Source: Alteromonas stellipolaris
Lineage (GTDB): Bacteria; Pseudomonadota; Gammaproteobacteria; Enterobacterales; Alteromonadaceae
Assembly: GCF_001562115.1 (NCBI RefSeq)
Contig: NZ_CP013926.1
Location: 2,790,001 to 2,854,000 of the forward strand
Direction of reading: 5' to 3'
DNA: 64,000 bases
Shown here: in pieces, positions 45,524-53,806 of the stretch
How the letters are laid out: each line of letters begins with the position of its first letter
Numbering within the stretch: the first letter of the stretch is position 1
Position numbers and translations under genes: made by a program
The notes under the pieces: model-generated
Told to the model about the DNA's origin: nothing
The model's database searches: none
What the model saw: only the letters and a program-made list of their open reading frames with translations

Positions 45524-46666
45524 CTAAAGCTTTCTGGCTACGCCAATGGGGTCGCCTTTAATATGCTTGTTTTGCTGCGTTCTAGGGGCAACGGTTAACG
45601 CTAATTGCATCGATAATGCTCTAGCTGCTTCGCGGTAGCTTTCACTTAATGGGCTATCTGGCGCACTTACCAACAATGGTGTACCCGCATCGGCGTGTTC
45701 GCGTACGGTAATATCTAGTGGCAATTGGCCTAGCAGCGGCAAACCGTGTCGCTCGGCCAATATTTCGCCGCCATCTTTTGAAAATACATAGTCTTTGGCG
45801 CCACAGGCGCGGCATTGGTAGTAACTCATGTTTTCAACTAACCCTAATACCGGCACACCGACTTTTTCGAACATGCTAATGCCTTTTTGAGCATCGGCCA
45901 GGGCTAAATCTTGTGGTGTGGTAACTACTACCGCAGCTGTCAGCGGCACTTGCTGTGCCATAGTAAGCTGAATATCACCTGTACCCGGTGGCATATCTAC
46001 AATTAAATAGTCGAGTACGGGCCACAATGTTTCATCGATAAGCTGCTTTAATGCCCTGCTTGCCATTGGGCCTCGCCATACCGCAGCGTCTTCTTGAGGC
46101 ACTAAATAACCAATGGAATTTGCTACCAAGCCATGAGCACTTAACGGCTGCATATGTTTATTATCACTGCTATGCGGGTGCGCATCGGTATTGCCCAGCA
46201 TAATAGGCACCGATGGGCCATAAATGTCAGCATCCAAAATGCCTACATTGGCTCCTTCCTGCATAAGCGCGAAGGCCAGATTAATACTGGTGGTCGACTT
46301 CCCTACCCCACCTTTACCCGAGGCCACGGCAATAATATTTTTAATATTGTTTACAGCGGGATTTTTAGTTTCACCCGACGCTATATGTTGGCTAACGATG
46401 AGTTGCTGTTCGGTAAGCTCGCCTTTTAACGCTTCTAGCACGTGGGCTTTTACGTTCGCTTGCTGGGTTTTATAACAAAACGGTAAGCTGATGGTAAATG
46501 CGTTGGCAGGGTTTGTGTCGTCAACTTTTACTGCATCAGTGGCTTTATCTACATCTAACTTATCTGAGCACCATTTCGCGGTAATGGTGGCTTCAACACT
46601 GAAGTAGCTGGCTAAAATAGCGGCAACTCTGTCGATGAGTAGCTTAGCTTTACGGGAAAAGAACAT
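45524..46666 (-). CDS. apbC: Iron-sulfur cluster carrier ApbC/Mrp
   Basis: A 380-residue P-loop ATPase. The Walker A-like AVASGKGGVGKSTTSINLAFAL, GILDADIYGPSVPIMLG, DYLIVDMPPGTGDIQLT and the C-terminal CxxC (QCRACGA) are those of Mrp/ApbC proteins that bind and transfer Fe-S clusters. The N-terminal 100 residues are a diverged DUF59-like domain. It diverges from metG, as in many gammaproteobacteria. Confidence 0.95.
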   Translation of the reverse strand: MFFSRKAKLLIDRVAAILASYFSVEATITAKWCSDKLDVDKATDAVKVDDTNPANAFTISLPFCYKTQQANVKAHVLEALKGELTEQQLIVSQHIASGETKNPAVNNIKNIIAVASGKGGVGKSTTSINLAFALMQEGANVGILDADIYGPSVPIMLGNTDAHPHSSDNKHMQPLSAHGLVANSIGYLVPQEDAAVWRGPMASRALKQLIDETLWPVLDYLIVDMPPGTGDIQLTMAQQVPLTAAVVVTTPQDLALADAQKGISMFEKVGVPVLGLVENMSYYQCRACGAKDYVFSKDGGEILAERHGLPLLGQLPLDITVREHADAGTPLLVSAPDSPLSESYREAARALSMQLALTVAPRTQQNKHIKGDPIGVARKL

Positions 46667-46772
46667 AAATTATCCTGTCTACGGGGTATTTTGTGAATTT
46701 CGTAATGCAAAAAACGCGGATTTCCGCTAGTATTTGCAGCCATTTTGAAACGCGAAGAATCTATACGTAATT

Positions 46773-48800
46773 ATGTCTGAAAATCGCCGCATTCTGGTAA
46801 CCAGTGCGTTGCCCTACGCCAATGGCTCTATTCACTTAGGCCACTTGCTTGAACACATTCAAACCGATATCTGGACACGGTTTCAGCGTCTGCGTGGAAA
46901 CGAATGTTACAGTGTTTGTGCCGATGATGCACACGGTACGCCTGTTATGCTTAAAGCGCAGGAACTGGGTATTACGCCAGAAGAAATGGTTGCAAGAACC
47001 CGTGCAGAGCATCATCAAGACTTGCTCGATTTTCACGTAGAGTACGACAACTACTATGTAACCCATTCGCCTGAAAACAAGGCCTTGTGTGAAGAAATTT
47101 ACACCCGTTTAGATAACGCCGGTTACATTAGCAAGCGCACTATCAATCAATTATACGATCCGCAAAAAGAAATGTTTTTGCCAGACCGCTTCGTTAAGGG
47201 TACATGCCCAAGCTGTGGTGCTGAAGATCAAAACGGCGATAGCTGTGATGTGTGCGGTGCTACTTACAGCCCTACTGAAGTTAAAAACCCTCGCAGTGTG
47301 GTATCTGGTGCTACGCCAGTATTGAAAGAATCTGAACATTTCTTCTTCGACCTACCTAAGTTTGAAGATATGTTGAAAGGCTGGATCCGTTCTGGCGCTT
47401 TGCAAGAAGAGATGGCCAATAAACTACAAGAGTGGTTTACCGAAGGCTTGCAGCAGTGGGATATCAGCCGCGATGCGCCTTACTTTGGGTTTGAAATTCC
47501 TGGTGCACCGAATAAGTTTTTCTATGTGTGGGTAGATGCCCCTGTTGGTTACATGGCCAGCTTTAAAAACTTCTGCGACCAAAACAATCTGGAATTCGAC
47601 GATTTTTGGGGCGCAGATTCAGAAGCCGAGCTTTACCACTTTATCGGTAAAGATATTACCTACTTCCACTGCCTATTTTGGCCTGCCATGCTAGAAGGTG
47701 CGGGTTACCGTAAGCCTACTGGTGTGAATATTCACGGTTTTGTTACTGTGAATGGCGCGAAAATGTCTAAATCTCGCGGCACCTTTATTAAAGGTCGCAC
47801 CTATTTAGACCACTTGAACCCAGAATACTTACGTTATTACTTTGCGTCTAAGCTTGGCGATAGCGTAACGGATATCGACTTAAACTTTACCGATTTCGCA
47901 CAAAAAGTGAATTCAGATTTAGTAGGTAAAGTCGTCAACATTGCTAGCCGTTGTGCCAGCTTTATTACTAAGCGCTTTGACGGCAAATTGTCTGACAACA
48001 TTTTAGAACCCGAGCTTATTGCCGAGTTCCAAAATGCAGCCGACACTATTGCTGACTTATTCGAGCGCCGTCGTTACCACCAAGCGATACGTGAAATCAT
48101 GACATTGGCCGATAAAGCCAACCAATTCATCGATACCAATGCCCCTTGGGTAACGATAAAAGACGAAACCAAACAGCAGTTCACTCACGATGTATGTTCG
48201 TTGGGTATTAATATGTTCCGCCTGTTGGTCATTTACTTAAAACCTGTGCTTCCAGTACTGGCAGAAAAAGCAGAAGGCTTCTTGAACGATGAGTTTACTT
48301 GGTCGTCTCTTGAAACCGTGCTAACTGGCCACGCTATCAACAAGTTTAAGCCGATGATGCAACGCGTAGAAATGGAGAAAGTAGACGCCATGGTTGATGA
48401 TTCAAAAGAAAACCTAGAGCCAACAAAACCAGCGGTTAGCCCAGACAGCCCGTTAGGTAAAGATCCTATTAGCGAGACAATCTCGTTCGACGACTTCGCT
48501 AAGGTAGACTTACGTATTGCACGTATTGCTAACGCTGAACATGTTGAAAAAGCCGATAAGCTTTTGCGACTTGAATTAGACTTAGGCGGCGAAACCAAGC
48601 AAGTATTTGCTGGTATTAAGTCGGCCTACTCGCCCGAAGCGTTAATTGGAAAGCATACCGTGATGGTAGCTAACCTAGCACCACGTAAAATGCGCTTTGG
48701 TATGTCTGAAGGCATGGTATTAGCTGCTGGCCCTGGTGGCGATGAGCTTTATATCTTAGAGCCGCACGAAGGTGCATTACCTGGTATGCGCGTTAAGTAA
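46773..48800 (+). CDS. metG: Methionyl-tRNA synthetase
   Basis: A 675-residue class I synthetase. The HIGH-type motif is in [19 protein letters not shown], the zinc knuckle in [19 protein letters not shown], and KMSKS in [13 protein letters not shown]. The C-terminal EMAPII-like tRNA-binding domain ([11 protein letters not shown] to the end) is present. The length is that of E. coli MetG. A strong terminator follows. Divergent from apbC. Confidence 0.98.
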   Translation: MSENRRILVTSALPYANGSIHLGHLLEHIQTDIWTRFQRLRGNECYSVCADDAHGTPVMLKAQELGITPEEMVARTRAEHHQDLLDFHVEYDNYYVTHSPENKALCEEIYTRLDNAGYISKRTINQLYDPQKEMFLPDRFVKGTCPSCGAEDQNGDSCDVCGATYSPTEVKNPRSVVSGATPVLKESEHFFFDLPKFEDMLKGWIRSGALQEEMANKLQEWFTEGLQQWDISRDAPYFGFEIPGAPNKFFYVWVDAPVGYMASFKNFCDQNNLEFDDFWGADSEAELYHFIGKDITYFHCLFWPAMLEGAGYRKPTGVNIHGFVTVNGAKMSKSRGTFIKGRTYLDHLNPEYLRYYFASKLGDSVTDIDLNFTDFAQKVNSDLVGKVVNIASRCASFITKRFDGKLSDNILEPELIAEFQNAADTIADLFERRRYHQAIREIMTLADKANQFIDTNAPWVTIKDETKQQFTHDVCSLGINMFRLLVIYLKPVLPVLAEKAEGFLNDEFTWSSLETVLTGHAINKFKPMMQRVEMEKVDAMVDDSKENLEPTKPAVSPDSPLGKDPISETISFDDFAKVDLRIARIANAEHVEKADKLLRLELDLGGETKQVFAGIKSAYSPEALIGKHTVMVANLAPRKMRFGMSEGMVLAAGPGGDELYILEPHEGALPGMRVK

Positions 48801-48844
48801 TATGTAGTTACTGCCTTAGGCAAGCCAACCCCTATAAAATTTGA

Positions 48845-48877
48845 AAGCCGTGTTGATAATCTCAACACGGCTTTTTT
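48845..48877 (+). terminator. metG terminator
   Basis: AAGCCGTGTTGA (48845-48856) pairs with TCAACACGGCTT (48862-48873), followed by TTTTTT. Confidence 0.92.
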
Positions 48878-48937
48878 GTTTTTGGGAAAAAGATGGGCGT
48901 GTTCTTGTTTCTCTGCTTAATTTAAACATGAGTCTAA

Positions 48938-49062
48938 AATTGGACATCCATGTTTTAACGTCACTCAAACGATGCAGATCAATTGTGGACACCCACTTTT
49001 GGAACAGCCAGCTGAATTGTGGGTGTCCAAGTTTCAACTTAAACCAAAACTATGGGTGTCTC
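48938..49062. repeat. Cluster of TGGACAcCCA-type motifs
   Basis: Four motif copies: TGGACATCCA (48941-48950), TGGACACCCAC (48986-48996), the inverted GTGGGTGTCCA (49019-49029) and a diverged TGGGTGTCTC (49053-49062). The second and third form a perfect 11-base inverted repeat. They lie between the metG terminator and the 3' end of the YafS-like gene. Confidence 0.75.
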
Positions 49063-49996
49063 AGTTTTTGGTTTTGTTATACGAAGAGGTTCTGGCACTG
49101 GCTGCGCCTACGGGTGAGAATTGTCGCTTCAATTGTAGTTTGGGGCGAATGGCTGTCATGGGCATCACCCGCTTTCTGGCTAAAATTACATACATTGCGC
49201 TGCACCACGGAAAGTAAGCAGATAAATAGTGCTGAATATTTTTTGAATACTCCCAGCGAGGCTGGAAAAATAAGGTAGAAAACATAATTTGGCGCTGTTC
49301 TACAATTTCAAACCCTAATAACTGCAACCAATCTTTTATGCGATACGAGGTAAAAAAGCGCGCATCATGCAACTTGTTATCTCGCTTAACCGGCAAGAAC
49401 TTAGCGATGCCGGCTAAACTCAATGGGTTAAACCCGCTAATTATCACATAGCCACTTTGGGTAATAACTCTATCTACTTCCCGTAAAATTTCGTGGGGGT
49501 CTTGCGCAAAGTCCAATTCGTTCGCTAACAAAAAGCCGTCTATGCTGTTTTCTGAAAAAGGTAGCTGATGTGACTGTCCAACTATTTTAGGGCTTGCAGA
49601 ACTGTCTTTGCCCATAAATGTGTGGCTGTCCGTTAACGTGTTCGATAACGTGGCATCTGATAACTTACCATGCTGATGCTTAGCGTCTTCTAAACTTTGT
49701 GATGAACTATTTACGCCTTCCATCCCCTCAGCACTGCTGATAGCACTGTCGCTTAATTTATCACGCGATACGTGCATTGCGCTATATGGGACTTGGCTAA
49801 TAATGTTGCGTATAGGGCTTTGCTTTAACGGTATTTGCGCACTTAAACTGCCAAGTTTCACGAAGTGATAGCCAAAAATACGTTGAGTGTAGTCGTCGCA
49901 CACTTGCGTGATGGCTTGCTTAATTTGCTCTCCTGCTGGAAAGTCGGTCCAGTCTTCAGGATAGCGGGGGGCTTGGGAGCGAAATGCTGATCTCAT
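49061..49996 (-). CDS. yafS: YafS-like SAM-dependent methyltransferase
   Basis: A 311-residue protein recognised by order (yafS / gloB-mltD, as in E. coli) and by motifs: GYHFVKLGSLSAQIPL, SHQLPFSENSIDGFLLANELDFAQDPHEILREVDRVITQSGYVIISGFNPLSL here given only in part, with LREVDR and ISGFNPLSL the clearest. It acts on an unknown acceptor and lacks the classical GxGxG loop. It is about 70 residues longer than E. coli YafS because of a Ser/Asp-rich insertion near residues 70-150. That insertion contains the GGACAGCCACACA motif (49619-49631, reverse strand). Confidence 0.8.
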   Translation of the reverse strand: MRSAFRSQAPRYPEDWTDFPAGEQIKQAITQVCDDYTQRIFGYHFVKLGSLSAQIPLKQSPIRNIISQVPYSAMHVSRDKLSDSAISSAEGMEGVNSSSQSLEDAKHQHGKLSDATLSNTLTDSHTFMGKDSSASPKIVGQSHQLPFSENSIDGFLLANELDFAQDPHEILREVDRVITQSGYVIISGFNPLSLAGIAKFLPVKRDNKLHDARFFTSYRIKDWLQLLGFEIVEQRQIMFSTLFFQPRWEYSKNIQHYLSAYFPWCSAMYVILARKRVMPMTAIRPKLQLKRQFSPVGAASARTSSYNKTKN

Positions 49997-50081
49997 AGTT
50001 GCTAAGCGTGCCTTAAGGTTGCTCTGTGTACAACAAGTTCTTATAGTATCGCATAATTATACCTACACAAGCAGGTGCACC

Positions 50082-50873
50082 ATGGCGACTGACGTTCTTC
50101 CTCACGGCATTTCAATTTTTCCAATCGAAGCATTTAGCGACAATTACATCTGGTGTATTCACAGTAGCGAGCAAGCAATCGTGGTCGACCCCGGCGACGC
50201 AGAGCCTGTACTTGCGTTTTTGAAAAGTGAAAACCTTCATTTAGCGGCAGTGTTAATCACACATCATCATCATGACCACACCGGTGGCATTGCTAAATTA
50301 GTTTCTGCAAACCCAGGCCTTCCCGTTATCGGCCCAAGAGGGGGTCATATTCGGGGTATCACTAAATCTGTTTCACAAGGCGATACCTTACAGCTCCCTG
50401 TATTAGATTTAGAATTCCAAGTAATGGAAGTCCCCGGTCATACCCTCGACCATATTGCATTCTTTGGCCACAATGTTTTGTTTTGTGGTGATACATTATT
50501 TTCAGCAGGCTGTGGCAGGTTGTTCGAAGGTTCACCTGAACAAATGCTTCACTCGTTAAACAAGCTGAAACGCTTGCCCGATAACACACTGGTTTACTGT
50601 ACCCACGAATACACGCAATCGAATGTACGCTTTGCATTAGAAGTAGAGCCAGAAAACCAGGCCCTTCAAGCCTATTCATCCTGGGTAGATAAAAAACGAG
50701 AAATTGGTATGCCTACCCTTCCCTCAAATTTGGCTGAACAAAAACAAATTAACCCTTTTTTACGTTCTCATGAACTTTCTGTACAAACTGCTGCCGAAGC
50801 TTATTGCGAAAAAAACATGGGCGACGATGTAGCAGTATTTGCTGCAGTTCGACGCTGGAAAGATGAGTTTTAA
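50082..50873 (+). CDS. gloB: Glyoxalase II (hydroxyacylglutathione hydrolase)
   Basis: About 263 residues from ATG 50082, which follows CAGGTG. The di-metal motif LITHHHHDHTGGI (THxHxDH), GHTLDHIAFF, LFCGDTLFSAGCGRLFEGSPEQM and YCTHEYTQSNVRFAL are complete. It hydrolyses S-D-lactoylglutathione in methylglyoxal detoxification. An upstream in-frame ATG at 50019 would add 21 atypical residues and is rejected. Divergent from yafS, as in E. coli. Confidence 0.96.
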   Translation: MATDVLPHGISIFPIEAFSDNYIWCIHSSEQAIVVDPGDAEPVLAFLKSENLHLAAVLITHHHHDHTGGIAKLVSANPGLPVIGPRGGHIRGITKSVSQGDTLQLPVLDLEFQVMEVPGHTLDHIAFFGHNVLFCGDTLFSAGCGRLFEGSPEQMLHSLNKLKRLPDNTLVYCTHEYTQSNVRFALEVEPENQALQAYSSWVDKKREIGMPTLPSNLAEQKQINPFLRSHELSVQTAAEAYCEKNMGDDVAVFAAVRRWKDEF

Positions 50874-50936
50874 TGCAAAACTAACGCACTGAAGGTAGAA
50901 TGTGCGGTTTGCAGATATTCGAGAGGTTCCTTCTAC

Positions 50937-52616
50937 ATGCAGTTGAAGTTGTTTGTTTTGTCACCCGTATTACTAGCGTTAGGGCTAAGTGGGTGCCAAA
51001 TCACAGGAGAACAAATACAAGAAGACGTAGTGAATGTGCAAAATGTTGAAGGCTCAACTGAACCTTGCAACACATTACACGAAACGCCCGAAGCAATTGA
51101 AGACTGTGAAATAGCGCGCGATGGCGTTATTGATGTAGTGCACCCTAAAGATAATTTGCTGTCGGAAGCAGAAGCGCTTATTGATGATCCGGCAGTAGAA
51201 ACCGAAGCCATTATCACCAATGTATGGCAGCGAGTAAGCGATGGGCTTAATTTATATATTCCTGATGATCGCCGCGTTGATGTGCAAAAAAACTGGTACC
51301 TAAAGCATCCAGAGTACATGAAGCGTGTGGTTACTCGTGCAAAGCCCTTTCTTTACTACATTGTTGATGAAATAGAAAAGCGCGACATGCCAATGGAATT
51401 GGTGTTATTGCCTATTGTTGAAAGTGCCTTCGATCCGTTCGCTTATTCTCATGGCCGAGCGGCTGGCATGTGGCAATTTATCCCGGGTACAGGCAAGCGC
51501 TTCGGGATGGATCAGACATGGTGGTACGACGGCCGCCGTGACGTTATAGCCTCTACCAAAGGTGCTTTAGACTACCTGACCTATCTATCAAACATGTTCG
51601 ATGGAGACTGGTTGCACGCGCTGGCGGCGTATAACAGTGGCGAAGGTCGTGTTTCTAAAGCTATTCGCGCGAATAAAAAGGCTGGTAAACCTACCGATTT
51701 TTGGTCGTTAAACTTACCTCGTGAAACTCGCGCATATGTGCCGAAATTATTAGCGTTGGCTGATATTTTAAAACACCGCGATGAATATGCTTTTGCATGG
51801 CCTGAAGTTGAAAATGTTGCCGTTATCGAAGTAGTAGATATTGGATCACAAGTAGATTTGGCTTTTGCTGCAGACCTTGCGGGTATGACGCTTAAAGAAT
51901 TACATGCGTTAAACCCAGGTTTTAACCGCTGGGCTACAGCACCTGAAGGCCCCCACCGATTAGTGCTGCCGTTAACAAAAGCGGCCGATTTTAGTGATGC
52001 GCTTGCTAAAATTGATCGCACTGATCGATTGAACTGGGTTCGCCACACGGTGAAGCCAGGCGATAGTTTAGGGAAACTTGCGAATAAGTATCACACCACA
52101 GTAAAAGTGATTAAGCAGGTTAATGAGCTAGATTCGAATGTGATTCGTATTGGCCAACCTATTATGGTGCCAGTGGCATTGAAAGCCCTCGATAATTACG
52201 ATTTATCGCAAGGCCAACGTCTAGCCAGCGTGCAAAATAAAAAGCATGGTGCGTACAAAGTTACTCATACCATACGTTCGGGTGATACGTTATGGGATAT
52301 CGCCCGTAAATATGGAGTCACTACAAAAAAATTGGCAAGCTGGAACAATATGGCGCCTGGCGATATGCTTCACCTTGGCAAAAAGCTTGTGGTGTGGCAA
52401 AACTCCAATAGCAACGCAAAAAATGCAGACGCCATTACCAAGCGCGTGACCTATACGGTAAGAAATGGCGACTCACTGTCGCGTATTGCGAATAAATTCA
52501 ATGTTAGCATCAGCAATATTGGCAAATGGAATAACATCAATACCTCGCGTTACTTACAGCCTGGCCAGAAGCTTAAGCTGTTTGTAGACGTCACTAGACT
52601 AAACAGCACAGGCTAA
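50937..52616 (+). CDS. mltD: Membrane-bound lytic transglycosylase D with three LysM domains
   Basis: A 559-residue lipoprotein (lipobox LGLSGCQ). The transglycosylase domain has the catalytic Glu in LPIVESAFDPFAYSHGRAAGMWQF (about 161) and AYNSGEGRV. Three LysM peptidoglycan-binding domains begin near residues 368 (HTVKPGDSLGKLA), 439 (HTIRSGDTLWDIA) and 503 (YTVRNGDSLSRIA). It cleaves murein glycan strands with anhydro-muramyl ends. GAGAGG precedes the ATG. The next gene, with a voltage-sensor-like fold, begins 19 bases after the stop. Confidence 0.96.
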   Translation: MQLKLFVLSPVLLALGLSGCQITGEQIQEDVVNVQNVEGSTEPCNTLHETPEAIEDCEIARDGVIDVVHPKDNLLSEAEALIDDPAVETEAIITNVWQRVSDGLNLYIPDDRRVDVQKNWYLKHPEYMKRVVTRAKPFLYYIVDEIEKRDMPMELVLLPIVESAFDPFAYSHGRAAGMWQFIPGTGKRFGMDQTWWYDGRRDVIASTKGALDYLTYLSNMFDGDWLHALAAYNSGEGRVSKAIRANKKAGKPTDFWSLNLPRETRAYVPKLLALADILKHRDEYAFAWPEVENVAVIEVVDIGSQVDLAFAADLAGMTLKELHALNPGFNRWATAPEGPHRLVLPLTKAADFSDALAKIDRTDRLNWVRHTVKPGDSLGKLANKYHTTVKVIKQVNELDSNVIRIGQPIMVPVALKALDNYDLSQGQRLASVQNKKHGAYKVTHTIRSGDTLWDIARKYGVTTKKLASWNNMAPGDMLHLGKKLVVWQNSNSNAKNADAITKRVTYTVRNGDSLSRIANKFNVSISNIGKWNNINTSRYLQPGQKLKLFVDVTRLNSTG

Positions 52617-52635
52617 ACAGTACAGGATAAGACTA

Positions 52636-53691
52636 ATGCTAAGGGTTAACCGGGATAATTTACGTAACAGTCATGAAACGCCCTGGTTAGTCCTAGATTT
52701 AGTCATGCTAGGTATTTTATTTTTAAACCTAGCATGGCTAATTTTCGATGCCTTGTACGCTACCGACTTTATCTATTCTCAAATAGATGCCTTCTTTCCC
52801 GCATTAATTAACGCTTACGACCCCATTCACCACAACTTCTTGTTGGTTGATTTAGTCTTCATTGGCATTTTTCTTACTGAATTTTGTTTTAGGTGGATAG
52901 TAGCCATTATGCGTAAAGAGCACCTGCGCTGGTACTTCTTTCCCTTCCTACACTGGTACGATTTAGTAGGTCTAATCCCGCTTGGTGCTACACGCCTGTT
53001 CCGCTTTTTACGCATATTTTCAATTTTACACCGATTGCACAAGTATCAAATTATCGATTTAAACCGCACTGCTATTTTTCGCTTCTTTGCCTTTTACTAC
53101 GATGTGTTTGTAGAAGAACTCAGCGACAGAATTGTGGTAAAGGTGCTCAGCGATGCCCAAAAAGACATTGCTGCAGGCTCGCCCTTAGTTGATGAAATTA
53201 CCGAGCAAGTTCTTGCGCCCCGTCGCCCGGTTATCACTCAATGGATGGCAGGCGTTATCAATCACCTTGGGCAATCAATAAGTAGCGATGAACATGGTGA
53301 AGTAATACGCGAGCATGTCCGCAAAAGCGTAGGTAAAGCGGTGCGCGGGAATGCGCAAGTATCTACCCTGAATTACTTGCCAGTTATCGGCAAAACCATT
53401 GAGAATACGTTGGAAGAATCGGTAACCGATATCGTCACTATGTCGTTGGTAAATTTATTGTCTGATATAGACGCTGAGCGCATCGACCACTTCATTTCTG
53501 TTGGTATGCACGATTACACCCCTACAGCCGATGCATTAGATAAGGAAGTATTACAGGTGGTGAATGAATGCTTAGAATTGATGAAAGGACACATTGCGCA
53601 GCAACGCTGGAAGTCGGAGCTCGCTAAAAAAGAGGCTAGCATGCCAATGACAGATCCTTCAGAGGAAAATGGTTTAAACAAAAATTTATAA
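52636..53691 (+). CDS. Voltage-sensor-like membrane protein without a pore
   Basis: A 351-residue protein. Residues 16-137 form four hydrophobic segments: S1 about 16-42, S2 about 67-91 with the acidic/basic pair E82 and R86 (TEFCFRW), S3 about 100-117 with D109 (WYDLVGLIP), and S4 about 119-137 with R120, R123, R126 and R133 (TRLFRFLRIFSILHRLHK). That is the voltage-sensor fold of ion channels. No S5-pore-S6 follows; instead about 210 mainly helical hydrophilic residues (VEELSDRIVVKVLSDAQKD, VIREHVRKSVGKAVRGN). It probably belongs to what annotation pipelines call ion transporter, but channel activity is doubtful. Co-transcribed with mltD. Confidence 0.75.
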   Translation: MLRVNRDNLRNSHETPWLVLDLVMLGILFLNLAWLIFDALYATDFIYSQIDAFFPALINAYDPIHHNFLLVDLVFIGIFLTEFCFRWIVAIMRKEHLRWYFFPFLHWYDLVGLIPLGATRLFRFLRIFSILHRLHKYQIIDLNRTAIFRFFAFYYDVFVEELSDRIVVKVLSDAQKDIAAGSPLVDEITEQVLAPRRPVITQWMAGVINHLGQSISSDEHGEVIREHVRKSVGKAVRGNAQVSTLNYLPVIGKTIENTLEESVTDIVTMSLVNLLSDIDAERIDHFISVGMHDYTPTADALDKEVLQVVNECLELMKGHIAQQRWKSELAKKEASMPMTDPSEENGLNKNL

Positions 53692-53716
53692 ATAAACCTT
53701 ATTGCCACCATTAAAA

Positions 53717-53735
53717 CTTAATGATAACTATTATT
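53717..53735. promoter_or_regulatory. Fur-box-like site
   Basis: The 19-base stretch containing AATGATAAcTATTAT matches the Fur consensus (GATAATGATAATCATTATC) at 14 of 19 positions by eye. It lies about 70 bases ahead of the TonB-dependent receptor start, fitting iron repression. Confidence 0.65.
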
Positions 53736-53806
53736 ATTTAAATACTCATATGATAGACTTTGCCTCATATAATTGGTTTTAGTCTTACATTTTGAGGAAA
53801 TAAAGA

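Noticed and set aside
48841..49278. Plus-strand open frame of 145 codons over the metG terminator and the 3' end of yafS
   Set aside because: It begins inside the terminator, is Cys/Trp-rich and low in protein-like pattern, and overlaps the repeat cluster and the well-supported yafS gene.
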